Assembly (NCBI GenBank): GCA_009746045.1 | Contig: RPFO01000288.1 | Location: 1,292,911-1,356,910 of the forward strand | DNA length: 64,000 bases | Direction of reading: 5' to 3' | Origin: Mesostigma viride | Lineage: Eukaryota; Streptophyta; Mesostigmatophyceae; Mesostigmatales; Mesostigmataceae | In this document: piece by piece, positions 12,501-22,848 of the stretch | How the letters are laid out: every line of letters starts with the position of its first letter | How positions within the stretch are numbered: the first letter of the stretch is position 1 | The notes under the pieces: model-generated | Told to the model about the DNA's origin: nothing | Databases searched by the model: none | The model's input: only the letters and a program-made list of their open reading frames with translations | Program-made: the position numbers and the translations under genes

Positions 12501-13346
12501 CTGGTGAAGGTCCTTGATCTGGAAGGCGATCGCACGGAGCGTGACAGCATTGTCGCCTCTCCTTACTACGCACCGACGTGGACGGGCCAGTTTTCTAGAG
12601 TGACATTAGGTGGCGGCAGCGCAGGGATGACGGTCCCCATTTCTGATGTACACCTGCAGCACTGGACAGTGGGCGGTACGGCAGAGGTGCACCAGCCTGA
12701 GCTGATCAGTACCGGCAAACTGTCAGCTGCCACGGTGGCGGCGTTGAAAGAGCACCCGCAGATTGACTTTGAGCATTACAAGACTGCCACCGCCGCCAGG
12801 GCAGCAGCAAAGGATGACTGCAATGCCTACTTTGCCGAGCATGGAGCACGTGCGCTTATCGGGATGCGCCTGTGTGCCCTGTTTCCGGGGACAGCGAGGA
12901 AGAGGGAGCGCTTCCATGGCTGGGTCACTAAGGTTCAGGAAAGGGGAGGTCACCTGCTCATCAAGGCGATGTGGGCTGATGGGCAGTATGAGGACTATCA
13001 TGCCCTGGAGGAGGTGACTCAGTTTGTGTGCGGCTGCCCACACCCAGTCGAGGCATTTGGCCGCGCTCGCTTCTTTCCACAGGAGGGTGGCACCGTGAAT
13101 GCAGGTGATGGCACCCACATGGACGATGCCGTCCCTGCTGTGCACAGTGACAGTGAAGGCGGGGAGGAGGAGGAAGAGGGAGAGGAAGAGGGGGAGGAAG
13201 AGGGGGAGGAGGAGGGGGAGGAGGAGGGAGAGGGGGAGGGAGAGGGGGAGGGAGAATGGGAGGGGGAGGGGGAGGAGGAGGAGGAAGAGGGAGAGGGAGA
13301 GGGAGAGGAGGATGCGGAATGGGAGCCGGGGATGACTGGTAGATGA
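9511..13346 (+). CDS. DUF7869-like RNase H-type transposase candidate, two exons
   Basis: Exons 9511-11172 and 11451-13346 join in phase 0 (GTAAGA donor, TTGCTTGCAG acceptor) to give about 1185 aa. Features in order: a hydrophobic run near residues 8-28; a Cys cluster (CKCGHEC, near residue 68); a long helical region; VMQVDGGGDNMNREV around 450; LPVGHTHIDCDQRFG around 485; a Gly/Ala-rich linker at the start of exon 2; a Tudor-like segment (GMRLCALFPG to WADGQYEDYHALEEV) near 1020-1080; and a long Glu/Gly acidic tail. The Asp-rich motif plus the GHTH..D..F motif match the DUF7869 family as I remember it, which I take to be a DDE/RNase H-type transposase fold. If translation starts at Met27 (9589) the hydrophobic segment is lost, which would suit a nuclear protein. 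Likely mobilises the element that carries it. Confidence 0.78.
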
Positions 13347-13727
13347 GACGGTGCCATCTACCGGCGCATGGAATGAAGTGGTACACAAGTTTACTCATGG
13401 TTATCGGCAAGTAGAGCATGCACGCCTGGCCTAGTTGCATTTAAATCAATGAGTTGAGTTTGGAGAGGCTGCAGTTTGCTTGGATGAAGAATGTGTTAGC
13501 ATGGCCAAACTTTTATGGCTTGTAGCCAAATCCTCTTGGGGTATGCAGTGTACTAGCGGTGTGCAATTGCGAGGATTCCTGTCTTGTAGCGATGTGGCCT
13601 CTCACCCTGCAGCCTGGTAGATGTGTTGGCATGCAGCCACCCATCATTGGTCATCCGATCTGGTGTGATTTGCATTTGCACACCTTGTATTAAGGCCATG
13701 ATTTAATATTGTCTTGTTATTTTTTAT

Positions 13728-14416
13728 GTGTATATGCGAAAAGAGGCATAATATGCTCATATATAGTGCTAGCAAGTGTCACTACCTTTACCTATGCCTG
13801 ACCTTACAAGTTGAGGATGGTCTAATGTAGTGGCAAACAGGTTATTTACAACAATTCACAGTTTTCTGACTTAGTTTGAGGCAACTATACTTACCAAAAT
13901 GCTTGAAAAAGGCAAAAATTGCACCATTTATGCTAGCGAACGTCACTATTTTGAGATCAAACGGGGCCCAAACTTGGCCCATGGTCTAATCTAGTGGTGT
14001 TTAGGTTGCTTCCAACATTTCATAGCTTTCTGACATAGTTTGATATTGTTTAGTAGCTTACACTGAGCAAAATGCTTGAAAATGGCAAAAAATGCACCAT
14101 TTATGCTAGCAAACGTCACTATTTTGACATCAAACAGAGCCCAAACTTGGCCCATGGTCTAATCTAGTGGTGTTTAGGTTGCTTTCAACATTTCATAGCT
14201 TTATGACGTAGTTTGATTTTGTTTAGTAGCTTACACTGAGCAAAATGCTTGAAAATGGCAAAAAATGCAGTATTTATGCTAGCAAACGTCACTATTTTGA
14301 GTTCAGATTGACCCCAAACTTTGTGCATGGTCTATTCTAGTGGTAATTAGGTTGCTTGCAAATATCCATGATGGTTTGACGTGATTTAGTACTGTTTCCT
14401 ATTTATTACTATTTAA
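13728..14416. repeat. 173-bp tandem repeat, continued at 16314-16440
   Basis: About four diverged units with period 173 bp; the shared landmark GCTTGAAAA(T/A)GGCAAAAA starts near 13901, 14074 and 14247, and each unit contains GCTAGC(A/G)AACGTCACTATTTTGA. The next unit is displaced to 16314-16440 by the nested TTAA element. The stretch 13347-13727 before it is AT-rich, presumed 3' untranslated sequence of the transposase gene. Confidence 0.8.
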
Positions 14417-16313
14417 GGGGACGGTCCCGGCGCGAATATTTTGGCGCCGAAAAATTCGCGGTACCCGTCCGTACCGTGAAAAAGTGGTGCACGGGGCGCG
14501 CACCCCTACCGGAGCTGGCCATGGCGACGTGCTTTCAGGCAGAGTAGAAAAAGATAGCTCGCGGAATGCAGAGAAACTGAGCGAATCTTAAAGACGATGA
14601 GTAAATGATACTAATTCGTAGCGGAGTTCGCGTTTTTTGCAGTGTCGATGATTTTATTGATGACCATCGCCACGGGGGTCCAATCTGATGTTTTCGTCGA
14701 GAGGAATAAATTAGAATGCACGCTGGCGGCGGTGATTGTCAGGTTTTATGGGCTTTACCTAGCGTCAAGGATGCGTTTAAATCGTTATTGGTAAAGCTTT
14801 AAAAAATTTGCTGGGTTTCGGCAAGATTTCCGTCATGATCGGTAAGACACTCTCCAGGCTCGCGGGATGCGCGTCTTATTATTCCATGGAAGGTTGTTCT
14901 TTCTTGCGCCGCTGGGCGAAGGACAATTCCGGTAATGGTACGATCGTGTGATCAACGTGATCCTATGAATGTTTCGCTTCCTTTATGGGTTATCAACGCA
15001 AGTTTTCGGCTTCTTTCCGTGCAGTTAGCGCAAGGTATAATGCCATTCCGTGCTGCGCATCGCCAGATTCCTGGCACCTTTCAGTGGTTTTTATGTACGT
15101 TGCATGGCTGGGATGTGTCAAAGCGTGACCGTGGCATATCGTCAAGTTGTCAGGGATTTGCTGAGTGGTTTCTTGGAAGGAGCTTGCTAACAGCACTCAG
15201 TTTTGTGTGAATATTGACGCGGCCTTTCTTAGCAGAGGCTTCATTGTGGTTAGAGGCTCACAAGCTTGAGTTTGTTTCTTGGCAAACAATTGCGCTGGAA
15301 AGAAAGGTGGCAGTGGTTTTTCTGAGGGGCATACTGCATGGGTGGAACTGCACGTAGGTAGGGGTTATCGTTGTCTTGTTGGCCTTTCTCCCACTAAAAT
15401 GGGAGAGCCCTAATTCATATGCTAGCAAGGCAAGGTAACCATGGTAAGAAGCCTTGGCAAGCAGCATGTATGATAATTCTGCTTTCTCTGTGGACTGTCT
15501 GTTGTTACCCTTGTTGGGCAATTAGTGGATATGGCTTTCTAGGGTGTGTTTGAGCTTGGTTTTGGGATGATGCCCACACCATAAACCTGAAATATGCTTT
15601 AGAAGTGTCGGCTAGGCATGTAGAGCTACCTGCCTCATTGTTGTGCACACATGCAACAGGTTGCCCGTGTCGAGGTAAGGCAAGGGCACATGACGTGCCC
15701 AGCCACCTCCTTGTACATTGTGGTCGAATGGGGCATGGTCAGGAGCCTTTTGGATGGCATAGGAAGTGTTAGTGTGCCTTAATACTCACTAATGCCTTCC
15801 TTAGCGTCTGCACAGGTGGCCAACTGCCAAAATTAATAACTGCTACAGCTGAGCTCAGAATGCCACCAAACTTTGACAGTGCCTTCTATGGTCATGACAG
15901 AATTTGACTATTACTTTTTAGGCCTAATTGATGTGTTATGAGTGTGTATGGGGGCGCACCGCCTAAAAAAGCGTATTTTTGGCCCAAAAATTAATAACTC
16001 GAAGGGATGTGCTGATTTTGTTGATCCAATTAGGTAGAAACCATGTCCCATGACATTTTTATATGGGTATTACTTTTTTCATGCAACTGGTTCTCCCACT
16101 GTTCTGGGCAAGATGTGCCCCGGACAGCGTTTTTTTCTATTTTTAGCTCATAGCCGGTGTATGGCTGGGGGTAGTACCCCCAACAAGTGGTGGTATGCAT
16201 GCCCAAACATCATGTTTATGGCCCCCAAACATCATTCAGTGGTTGTCAGTTGCATTTCTGTAGTTATTAGGGGGGGTAAGTTTTGATATATTTCTATGGG
16301 ACCCTCCCCTTAA
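14413..16313. mobile_element. Non-autonomous TTAA-flanked DNA element (1.9 kb)
   Basis: TTAA at 14413-14416 and at 16310-16313 flanks near-perfect 12-bp inverted ends, GGGGACGGTCCC (14417-14428) and GGGACCCTCCCC (16298-16309), with one mismatch. Removing it with one TTAA restores the 173-bp repeat phase. No long coding region is present inside; I see only short, unrecognised open frames. TTAA duplications point to piggyBac-like or Kolobok-like elements; which one cannot be told without a transposase. Confidence 0.8.
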
Positions 16314-16475
16314 TTTAATTTAAAATGACAAAAATGTACCTTTATTGCTAGCAAATGTCACCAAGATGACGTCCGATCGATACCAAACTTTGTACGAGGT
16401 CTATTTTGGTTGCAAACATCATGCATGACAATTTTCAGCATAAAAAGACAAACTTCGGTACGAAGTACATTTTGC

Positions 16476-16510
16476 GTGCTGGAGTACATTCTAAATGGCT
16501 GGTAGGGCAA
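16476..16510 (-). repeat. Right 32-bp terminal inverted repeat and target duplication CAA
   Basis: TIR 16476-16507 followed by CAA at 16508-16510. The adjacent internal sequence 16461-16475 holds the AAATGTACT motif shared with the central palindrome. Confidence 0.93.
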
Positions 16511-19500
16511 GATCTGGGCGATTGTGAAGCCCTTTTGGCAGAAAGGAGAGCAAGCCAAGGCAGAAGGGGACGGCGCCGGCGACAAGGCAGGGGGGGCTGA
16601 AGAGACGGACAAGTGGGGGCCGGACCAGAAGAACTTCATGCAGCGCTGGCTGTTCTGGTGTGAGGACCCTTTGAAGCCCGTTGTCGACGGCAAGCCGGCG
16701 ATCGCCGAGGATATCGCGGCTCGGCAAGACTTCCTTGACGCGCGCCCTAAAGACAAGGCGCACGAACTGTCCATTTTCACCGCGCATCGGGAACTTGCGA
16801 GTTTCCAGTATTTCGACAGCCTGATCCAAGCGCCGATCATGTCCTGTGAGGCCCCTCCCAGCAACCTGATAAAAATAATGGAAGTCGCCAAGAATTTGAA
16901 AGAGGCGGCCGTGCAATTCGCCCACATCAAGTTCCTGGAGAAGCCCGAGCTGATGGCCGCTTGCAAACAACTAGACGGGACCTTCAACCCCGTATTGGTG
17001 AGGGAGCACGTGTTTGGCGTGAAGCTGAAGGCCACCGACCTCGACGTTGAGGCCACGAAGTTCATCGCCGAGTGCCGCCTGACCAGAGACTTTTGGCGGG
17101 TGGTCGTCACGGCCACGAGGGCGATCATTCTCACGTTGAGGGACCTTCCGCCGGCTCAAAGGAAAGTGGTCGACCAGAAGGACTGGAAGTTCCCGAGAGG
17201 GCTGCTCGCTTCCCACCCCCGTCATTTGTATGACGATTTGGGTGTGAAGACCAAACATCTGCTGGGTGTGCCAAAGGAGGCGGCGGCGGAGGTCGAGAAG
17301 GAGGTCGAGGAGGCGTCGGAGGAGGGCAAGGGGACTACCAAGGCCAAGAAGGGGTGGCGGGACAGGTTGGAAGCCTACAGCGATTGGAAGGGGGTGAGGA
17401 TGGGATCCGACTGGATCGCATACAGGACAATGGCATGGAAGGAAAACGAAAAAAGAAAGGATCTGGTTGTGACGAAGGTGGTGGACGAGTTGTGCACGGG
17501 GTCTGACAAAATTCCTCGGTCGCTGAAGGACCAGGCGTTTGCTGTGCTGGACCTGGCAGCTGACAGCAACGAGAAGTGGAGGAACCTGCGCAAGTGGGAC
17601 CCAGACTGCATTCCGGAGGAGCGCCACATTCCCAAACCCTCCTCGCATTTGAACCCGGTCGTGTGGGATGTGGTTGACAAGATGACCAACGCCCTTTTTA
17701 GGGGACCCTGCAGAGTTCTGCTGGTGTTCGGGGAGCTAGCCCATATCCGCCGGTGGAAGCGCCTGGTCCGCCTTATCAAATATTGGCTTGCTGAAGATGG
17801 GTGGGAAGACCTCGCCTACTTTAAGGACGACGATTCTTCGTCTGATGAGGGTGATGATTCGGAGAAGGGGGAAGAGGGGGAGGAGGAAGTGGGGGAGGCG
17901 GATGAGAATGAGGATGAGAAGGAGGAGGATGAGGAGGACGAGGAGGACGAGGAGGACGAGGAGGACGAGGAGGACGAGGAGGACGAGGAGGAGGATATTG
18001 CTGAGGGGCACCCGCCCGGGGTGGGTGAGGGGCAGGCGGAGGGGGAGAAAGGGGATGGGGATGGGGAGAAGGGAGGAGGGGGGAGGGGGAGAGGGACGGG
18101 GGAGGAGATGGAAGGGGAGGGAAAAAGCGCCGTCGGGATGATGGAGGCTCGCGTGATGAGACAATGGGGGGGATGAAGACAACAGGGGGGGAGGTAAGCG
18201 CCAGCGTGCTGGTGAAGGAGACTCGAGGCCTGTCGTTGGAAACGCCGGCGGGCGTATCTGTGATGAGGAGGGGGATCGCCAGCGGGAGGGAGGCTCGCGG
18301 CCTGTTACTGGAAACGCCGGCGGGCGTATCTGTGATGAGGAGGGGGATCGCCAGCAGGAAGGAGACTCGAGGCCTGTCGTTGGAAACGCCGGCGGGCGTA
18401 TCTGTGATGAGGAGGGGGATCGCCAGCGGGAGGGAGGCTCGCGGCCTGTTACTGGAAACGCCGGCGGGCGTATCTGTGATGAGGAGGGGGATCGCCAGCA
18501 GGAAGGAGGCTCGCGGGCTGTTACTGGAAACGCCGGCGGGCGTATCTGTGATGAGGAGGGGGATCGCCAGCAGGAAGGAGGCTCGCGGCCTGTTACTGGT
18601 AACGCCGGCGGGCGTATCTGTGATGAGGATGGGGATCGCCAGCAGGAAGCAGGCTCGCGGCCTGTTACTGGTAGAGCCGGCGGGCGTTCCCGATTTACGG
18701 GAGGCGGTCGTGTCCGACAGATGGGAATGAGGCCTCGTCAGGATTCATGGGGACCGCCGGTTGAGGGGACCCCCGCCCTCGCCTCGGTTTCTTTGGTTCT
18801 GGATGACGATCCCGTACCGTCGTCAGGAAGGACGGTTGTGATGACTTTGCCCCCCCGCTCGACGGGGATGGAGCAATGCCCGGACACGATACTGCTGAAT
18901 GAGGATGACGATCCGGAGCCGTCGGCTGACACGGATTTTGTTGCGAGCACCCCACTGCAGAAGAGGTTTTTGGAGGCTCGTAACGTGGAGGGTCCGCGGA
19001 CAGTCGCAGGTGGAGGGCCGGCGTTTGCCGGATTGATGCGCCCGACTGAGGTTGTCGATGTTGAGGCGCCGCCAGGGACATCGGCCGGATACTATACCGA
19101 ATTGACCGCGGGTTTGGGTGACACCATGCGTCCACGAAGGATGCCCTTCCACGCTCCAACGGTACATTCGGCCGGTAATTTCATTTTCAATAAACGAGTT
19201 TAATAAGTACCTTAATATATTTCTACATAAGTTTTTTTGCATCAGTCCATGGCTTCATTGATTTCTCACACGACCCTTCCGTATTCATGTTAATTGGCAT
19301 CTGCTTACGTGCAGGGAAAGGCGAAGAAGAAACTCCAGTTCGGTTTCCCCGTGGATCCGCGTCTGGGACTGTGTCCGGAGAGGCCGGCCGTGTTGTTGGC
19401 CAGGCCGCGGTCGGCGAACCAGTTGCACAACCGGGGGCGGGAGGGGACGAGCTCCCACCCAACGCACCAACCCACGCACCAGCCTTACCGTGCGGTCAGC

Positions 19501-20045
19501 CAGAAAAAACGTACGAAGACTTGATGGCAGAGGCGGCGGCTGCGCAGGGGCAGAAGGCAAAACGTCGGGGAGGGGGCAGGCGAGGGGCGGGGCAGGAGAC
19601 GGAGGGTGCCGACGAACCTTCACAGCCGCAGAAGGGTGGTGGTCAGGGCAGAGATGGTGGGGGGCTGCCAGTTGCGGAAAAGGGGGCGGATTGCACAGCG
19701 GTCGACCCAATCAGGGACGTTGAGCCAGACGTCCGGATGCGCTTTATGGATGGCGCGAAACTGGGTCGCGGAGGTTGGACTTCGAAATGGGTAGAGGACA
19801 TGTGGCTAAACTGGCAGCACAAGTACCCCAACAAGGAAGATTTTCTGCTCTTTGGCACCCTCCTGGGCCGCGAGAAGGAGAAGGTGGTGATCAGATGGTT
19901 TGATGAAGGGTACGAACTCGGTCGGAGTGATGAGAGCGAGAGAAGGTTTCGTTTCCCCCTGAAGTTCGCCAGCGAACATGTTACTCTCCTGAAGGAAGGC
20001 GCCAGCTGGGACAACATTCCTTCACATCGACCTGGCAAGCGATGA
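16511..20045 (+). CDS. 3' part of the transposon-split gene
   Basis: Continues in frame from 5703 once the transposon and one CAA are removed. First segment 16511 to about 18190: a helical, charged region (residues such as RLTRDFWRVVVTATRA) ending in a long Glu/Asp tract (17860-18000) and a Gly/Glu/Lys-rich stretch. A frame shift of one base in the G-rich 18050-18176 region is needed to reach KKRRRDDGGS, and the frame running into the last exon reads through a 72-bp coding repeat. A donor at 19175 (GTAATT) and acceptor at 19312-19314 join in phase to 19315-20045. The C-terminal end (WVEDMWLNWQHKYPNKEDF) looks globular, with stop at 20043-20045. Family unknown; basic and acidic tracts would fit a nuclear protein, which is inference. 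Confidence 0.6.
18202..18680 (+). repeat. 72-bp coding minisatellite, about 6.5 units
   Basis: GATCGCCAGC recurs at 18274, 18346, 18418, 18490, 18562 and 18634, exactly 72 bp apart. In the frame continuous with the downstream exon each unit encodes 24 residues of the type DRQQEGGSRPVTGNAGGRIC plus DEEG. A second frame is also open (IASRKEARGLLLETPAGVSV), so the frame assignment rests on continuity with 18721-19174. Confidence 0.8.
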
Positions 20046-20575
20046 TGGGCAAGGACTTTGCACGAAGTCGCGTTTTGCACGTTTGCCCACCGCAACATTG
20101 AGAAATGCAGATGTACATAGTAGTTGGATCAGTGACCGCGACTTCTGGAAGTGGCAGTTTAGTAGCTGGGTTGACGTGTCCAATGTATATATGGTGCGGC
20201 GCGTCCAAGGGGGTCCACGCTGATTGAGCACTTGCATGTGTTCTTTAAACATATTCGGACATGTATGAAATGAATAAATTGTTTGGACGATTGCAAATTG
20301 ATTGATTGAAGAATGAGATACCATTATTAATTGAAAAATGTAAAACCTTATTGCGAATTTGTACTTCAAACTTTCACATGCATGCCCCAAATGGTGCATT
20401 TGTGCAGGTTTAGCTTATGAGAAGTAGCATTTATCTACAAATATTGAGAAATTTAGGGGCACTTGGGGTTGTTGGCCATGTTCATTCATGATAAAATGGA
20501 CTTTTTATGCTGTAAAATCATATTCCACTAGTCCAAAACGCTGCTTTCATGACGTCAAAAGTACCAGCAATGGCC
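20046..20575. other. AT-rich gap, presumed 3' flank
   Basis: No gene or repeat that I can support. AT-rich with stop codons in all frames; an AATAAATTG-type sequence near 20271 could serve as a polyadenylation region for the gene ending at 20045. Confidence 0.3.
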
Positions 20576-20639
20576 CTAGGTTGGAGCAGTAGATGTTGGG
20601 GACGCCCTCTTCAAGTCATCGTCAAGAACTTCGACATGT

Positions 20640-21058
20640 CCAGAAGAAGGTGAGAATTCCAAGACTGGCTTGCCCAGGCGTTTGAGAGAGAAATCCTTGG
20701 TCGCATGGGCCTTCTTGGAGAGATCAAGCTGGTCGCCCACCGCCTTCCCCGCGCGCGGGGTAAGGCAGGGGCGTCCCCGCTTTTTCTCACCTATAAGAAC
20801 CCGGCGGACAAGATTTCTTTTCTCAGACGCCGCAAGCGGCTCGAGAAGACTCACTTCACCCTGGACGACGACTTGACCCTGGCGCAGCAACAACGGCGAC
20901 GGGAGCTACTATGTCCGACCTACCTCCAGCTCCGGCAGACCACGCCGGCGGGGAATCCGGTGTACTGGAAGGGGGCGGCCATCTACGTCGGCCACATTGA
21001 AGCCCTGGCACGCGACCCCCGCGGCCCCAACGACTCCAGACGCCCCGGCCCAGCTTAG
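20640..21058 (+). pseudogene. LINE ORF1-like nucleic-acid-binding fragment
   Basis: An open stretch ending at 21058 encodes FLTYKNPADKISFLRRRKRL, then DDDLTLAQQQRRRELLCP and NPVYWKGAAIYVG. This order (an RRM-like beta-alpha segment, then a D(D/E)LT..QQ.RR.L helix, then a final Y/W-rich strand) is what I remember of L1-type ORF1 RNA-binding domains. There is no complete N-terminus and no attached reverse transcriptase, so it is a truncated relic. Other RRM-containing retroelement proteins are possible. Confidence 0.4.
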
Positions 21059-21210
21059 GGGAATATGTACAGCAGTACGGTAGTGTAGAATAGTCAGGCC
21101 TAGCCACCGTGGCCTTGTACATGTACCCCTACTACAGGCACTATACCAGCTGATGCATGAGCATTATTTAGTCATGTACATGTGTTCCTATGATGTGTCA
21201 CACACGGGCC

Positions 21211-22546
21211 CCGGGTTGGTCAGTACGCCGTACGGAGCCGCAGAAGTACGGGAAAACGTACACTGAAGGCCTCCGCCGTATGTACGCGTACTTTACTTCA
21301 GAATACGCGGTTTGGACTTAGAATTTTTCGGGGGTACCAGCGGGCAGCGGGCACTGGCGCGGTGCCCAGGTTCTGGGCGCGTCGCGTTCACTGCACATTT
21401 GAGATTTTTACTACTAGAAGTAGATGCGTACAGTTCTTTCCATAAAGCGCAAGCCTTGCAAAATCTTTGGCCGGTAGGAGACAGCTAGGACTAGGTACAT
21501 CACGCATAATGACAGCAAATGCCAGCTGTGCTACTGACGGTGTAATGCAATATAGCGAGGACGAGGCCAGTGCGACTGTGCGATAGTGTGCAGCCATTTT
21601 CGATTTGCAGCCATGCCGAAGAAAGGGCCTGAATGGGATTTCGTTGTCGAGAAGAAAGAAGCAGTCACGGATGCTGTTAGTAACACAACGCAGTATGTGT
21701 CGAGGATGTTCTGCTCATTTTGCAACAAGAACTTCTCCTACAAGGCGGGGCCAATAAGCGTATTCCGAGTCCGTGCACACTTTGCCGGAATCGCAGGGGA
21801 AGGGGTGTTACCCTGCGACAAAATTCCACCGAATATCCGGAACAGGTTTCTCAGGATTGCTAACAACAAGTTGCAGAAGTCAGACGCCAAGAAGGTGCAC
21901 ACTTTGAACAGGGCAATGGCGGAGATGGGAGGGGCTGCGCCGGCTGACTTGTCGTCGGTTCCCAGCAAGCATCAAGGCCAGCTGAGCATCACCAAATGGC
22001 TGGTTCCCGTCGACGAACAAGGTATCCAGCTGCTGGCTGCCGAATTTTTTATCGAGAACGGCATTGCCTTCAATGCGGCTGAGAGCGCCTCTTTCAAGCA
22101 GATGGTGGCCGGCATGATCCAATACAAAGGAGGGCACGTCACCCCTCCTTCTCGGAAGTTGTTGGGTGGCGAGCTGCTCGTGAAGAAGTTAGTTGTGTCT
22201 TATGTCCTCTCATGCATTATATAGTGGATGGCTTTCCTTACAATTAACTAATTAATTGATTCCTTACAGTTCCCGTTGCAGTCTGCTCCCCCCAGCATTT
22301 AACAAATCATAATCAGATAGGATTGCAGGGCATAAATTAATGGAAGATGTTAATAAATAAGCATATACACCAAATTTCAGTTGCAATAACTGCATGACCA
22401 TCATCAAGGAGCGTGCTAATTGGGTGACTGACAATTGGACCACAAAAACGGTCGCGTATTTTACCGCCGCGTATTTTACACCCCCCACGTATAATACGCG
22501 TATTTTAGGTCCGCGTATTATACCCCGTACCCGTATTTGCCAACCA
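21211..22546 (+). mobile_element. Deleted hAT-type DNA element
   Basis: Outer ends are imperfect inverted repeats: GGTTGGTCAGTACGCCGTACGG near 21214 and, reversed, GGTTGGCAAATACGGGTACGGGG near 22546. Between them lies only the N-terminal part of a hAT transposase, so the copy has lost its catalytic region. TACG/CGTA-rich subterminal sequence occurs at both ends (21220-21320 and 22445-22535). No 8-bp target duplication could be recognised. Confidence 0.55.
21613..22460 (+). pseudogene. hAT transposase N-terminus (BED finger + DUF659-like)
   Basis: From ATG 21613 about 200 codons are open. A BED-type zinc finger reads MFCSFCNKNF then RVRAHFAG and a Cys in LPCDKIP, the usual C-x2-C...H...C/H pattern of plant-type hAT proteins. 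A DUF659-like segment follows (FFIENGIAFNAAESASFKQM, then a PPSRKLLGG stretch). A second piece after an AG near 22379 (CMTIIKERAN, then WVTDNWTTKTVAYF) fits the next hAT block. The RNase H core and dimerisation domain are absent, so it cannot be a working transposase. Confidence 0.65.
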
Positions 22547-22848
22547 GAGATGATGCCTAGCTTTATTTAGTTATGCTTTGCCCATGCAGGGAGTTATACT
22601 CTCTGCTGAGAAGCCATGCCCTAGCTCGCCTTCGTATAGCCATGATGATCTTCCCCCCCTTATGCCATGCAGCGCCTTTCGGTAGGTGCTAGGATAGTCA
22701 TAGTGGTGTGCAGGTGCACTTTGTGCACCCAGAGCAGGTGTAGTTTACACCCTACCCTTGCAGGAAGTAGCCCAGAGTTTATTAAAAGCCATATGCCCCT
22801 TCTCAGGGATATGTCCTACACATACTCCCAACAGAGTTATGTTCCATG
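22547..22848. other. Gap with nothing recognised
   Basis: No coding potential, structural RNA or repeat that I can support between the hAT element and the pentanucleotide array. Confidence 0.3.

Larger units (their letters stand above)
5704..16507. mobile_element. 10.8-kb two-gene DNA transposon, 32-bp TIRs, CAA target duplication
   Basis: The ends are perfect inverted repeats of 32 bp (5704-5735 and 16476-16507), beginning CCCTACCAGCC. They are flanked by CAA at 5701-5703 and 16508-16510. The insertion sits in a coding exon; deleting the element plus one CAA restores an open frame (Leu-Tyr-Gly-Lys-Ile-Trp). Content: subterminal GTACTA-rich repeats, a minus-strand coiled-coil gene, a palindromic divergent promoter region, a plus-strand transposase candidate, a 173-bp tandem array and a nested TTAA element. 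Both genes are free of stops and frameshifts, suggesting a recent and possibly autonomous copy. A 3-bp duplication and subterminal repeats recall CACTA/EnSpm elements, but the termini are not CACTR and the transposase is DUF7869-like, so the superfamily is open. Confidence 0.92.
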
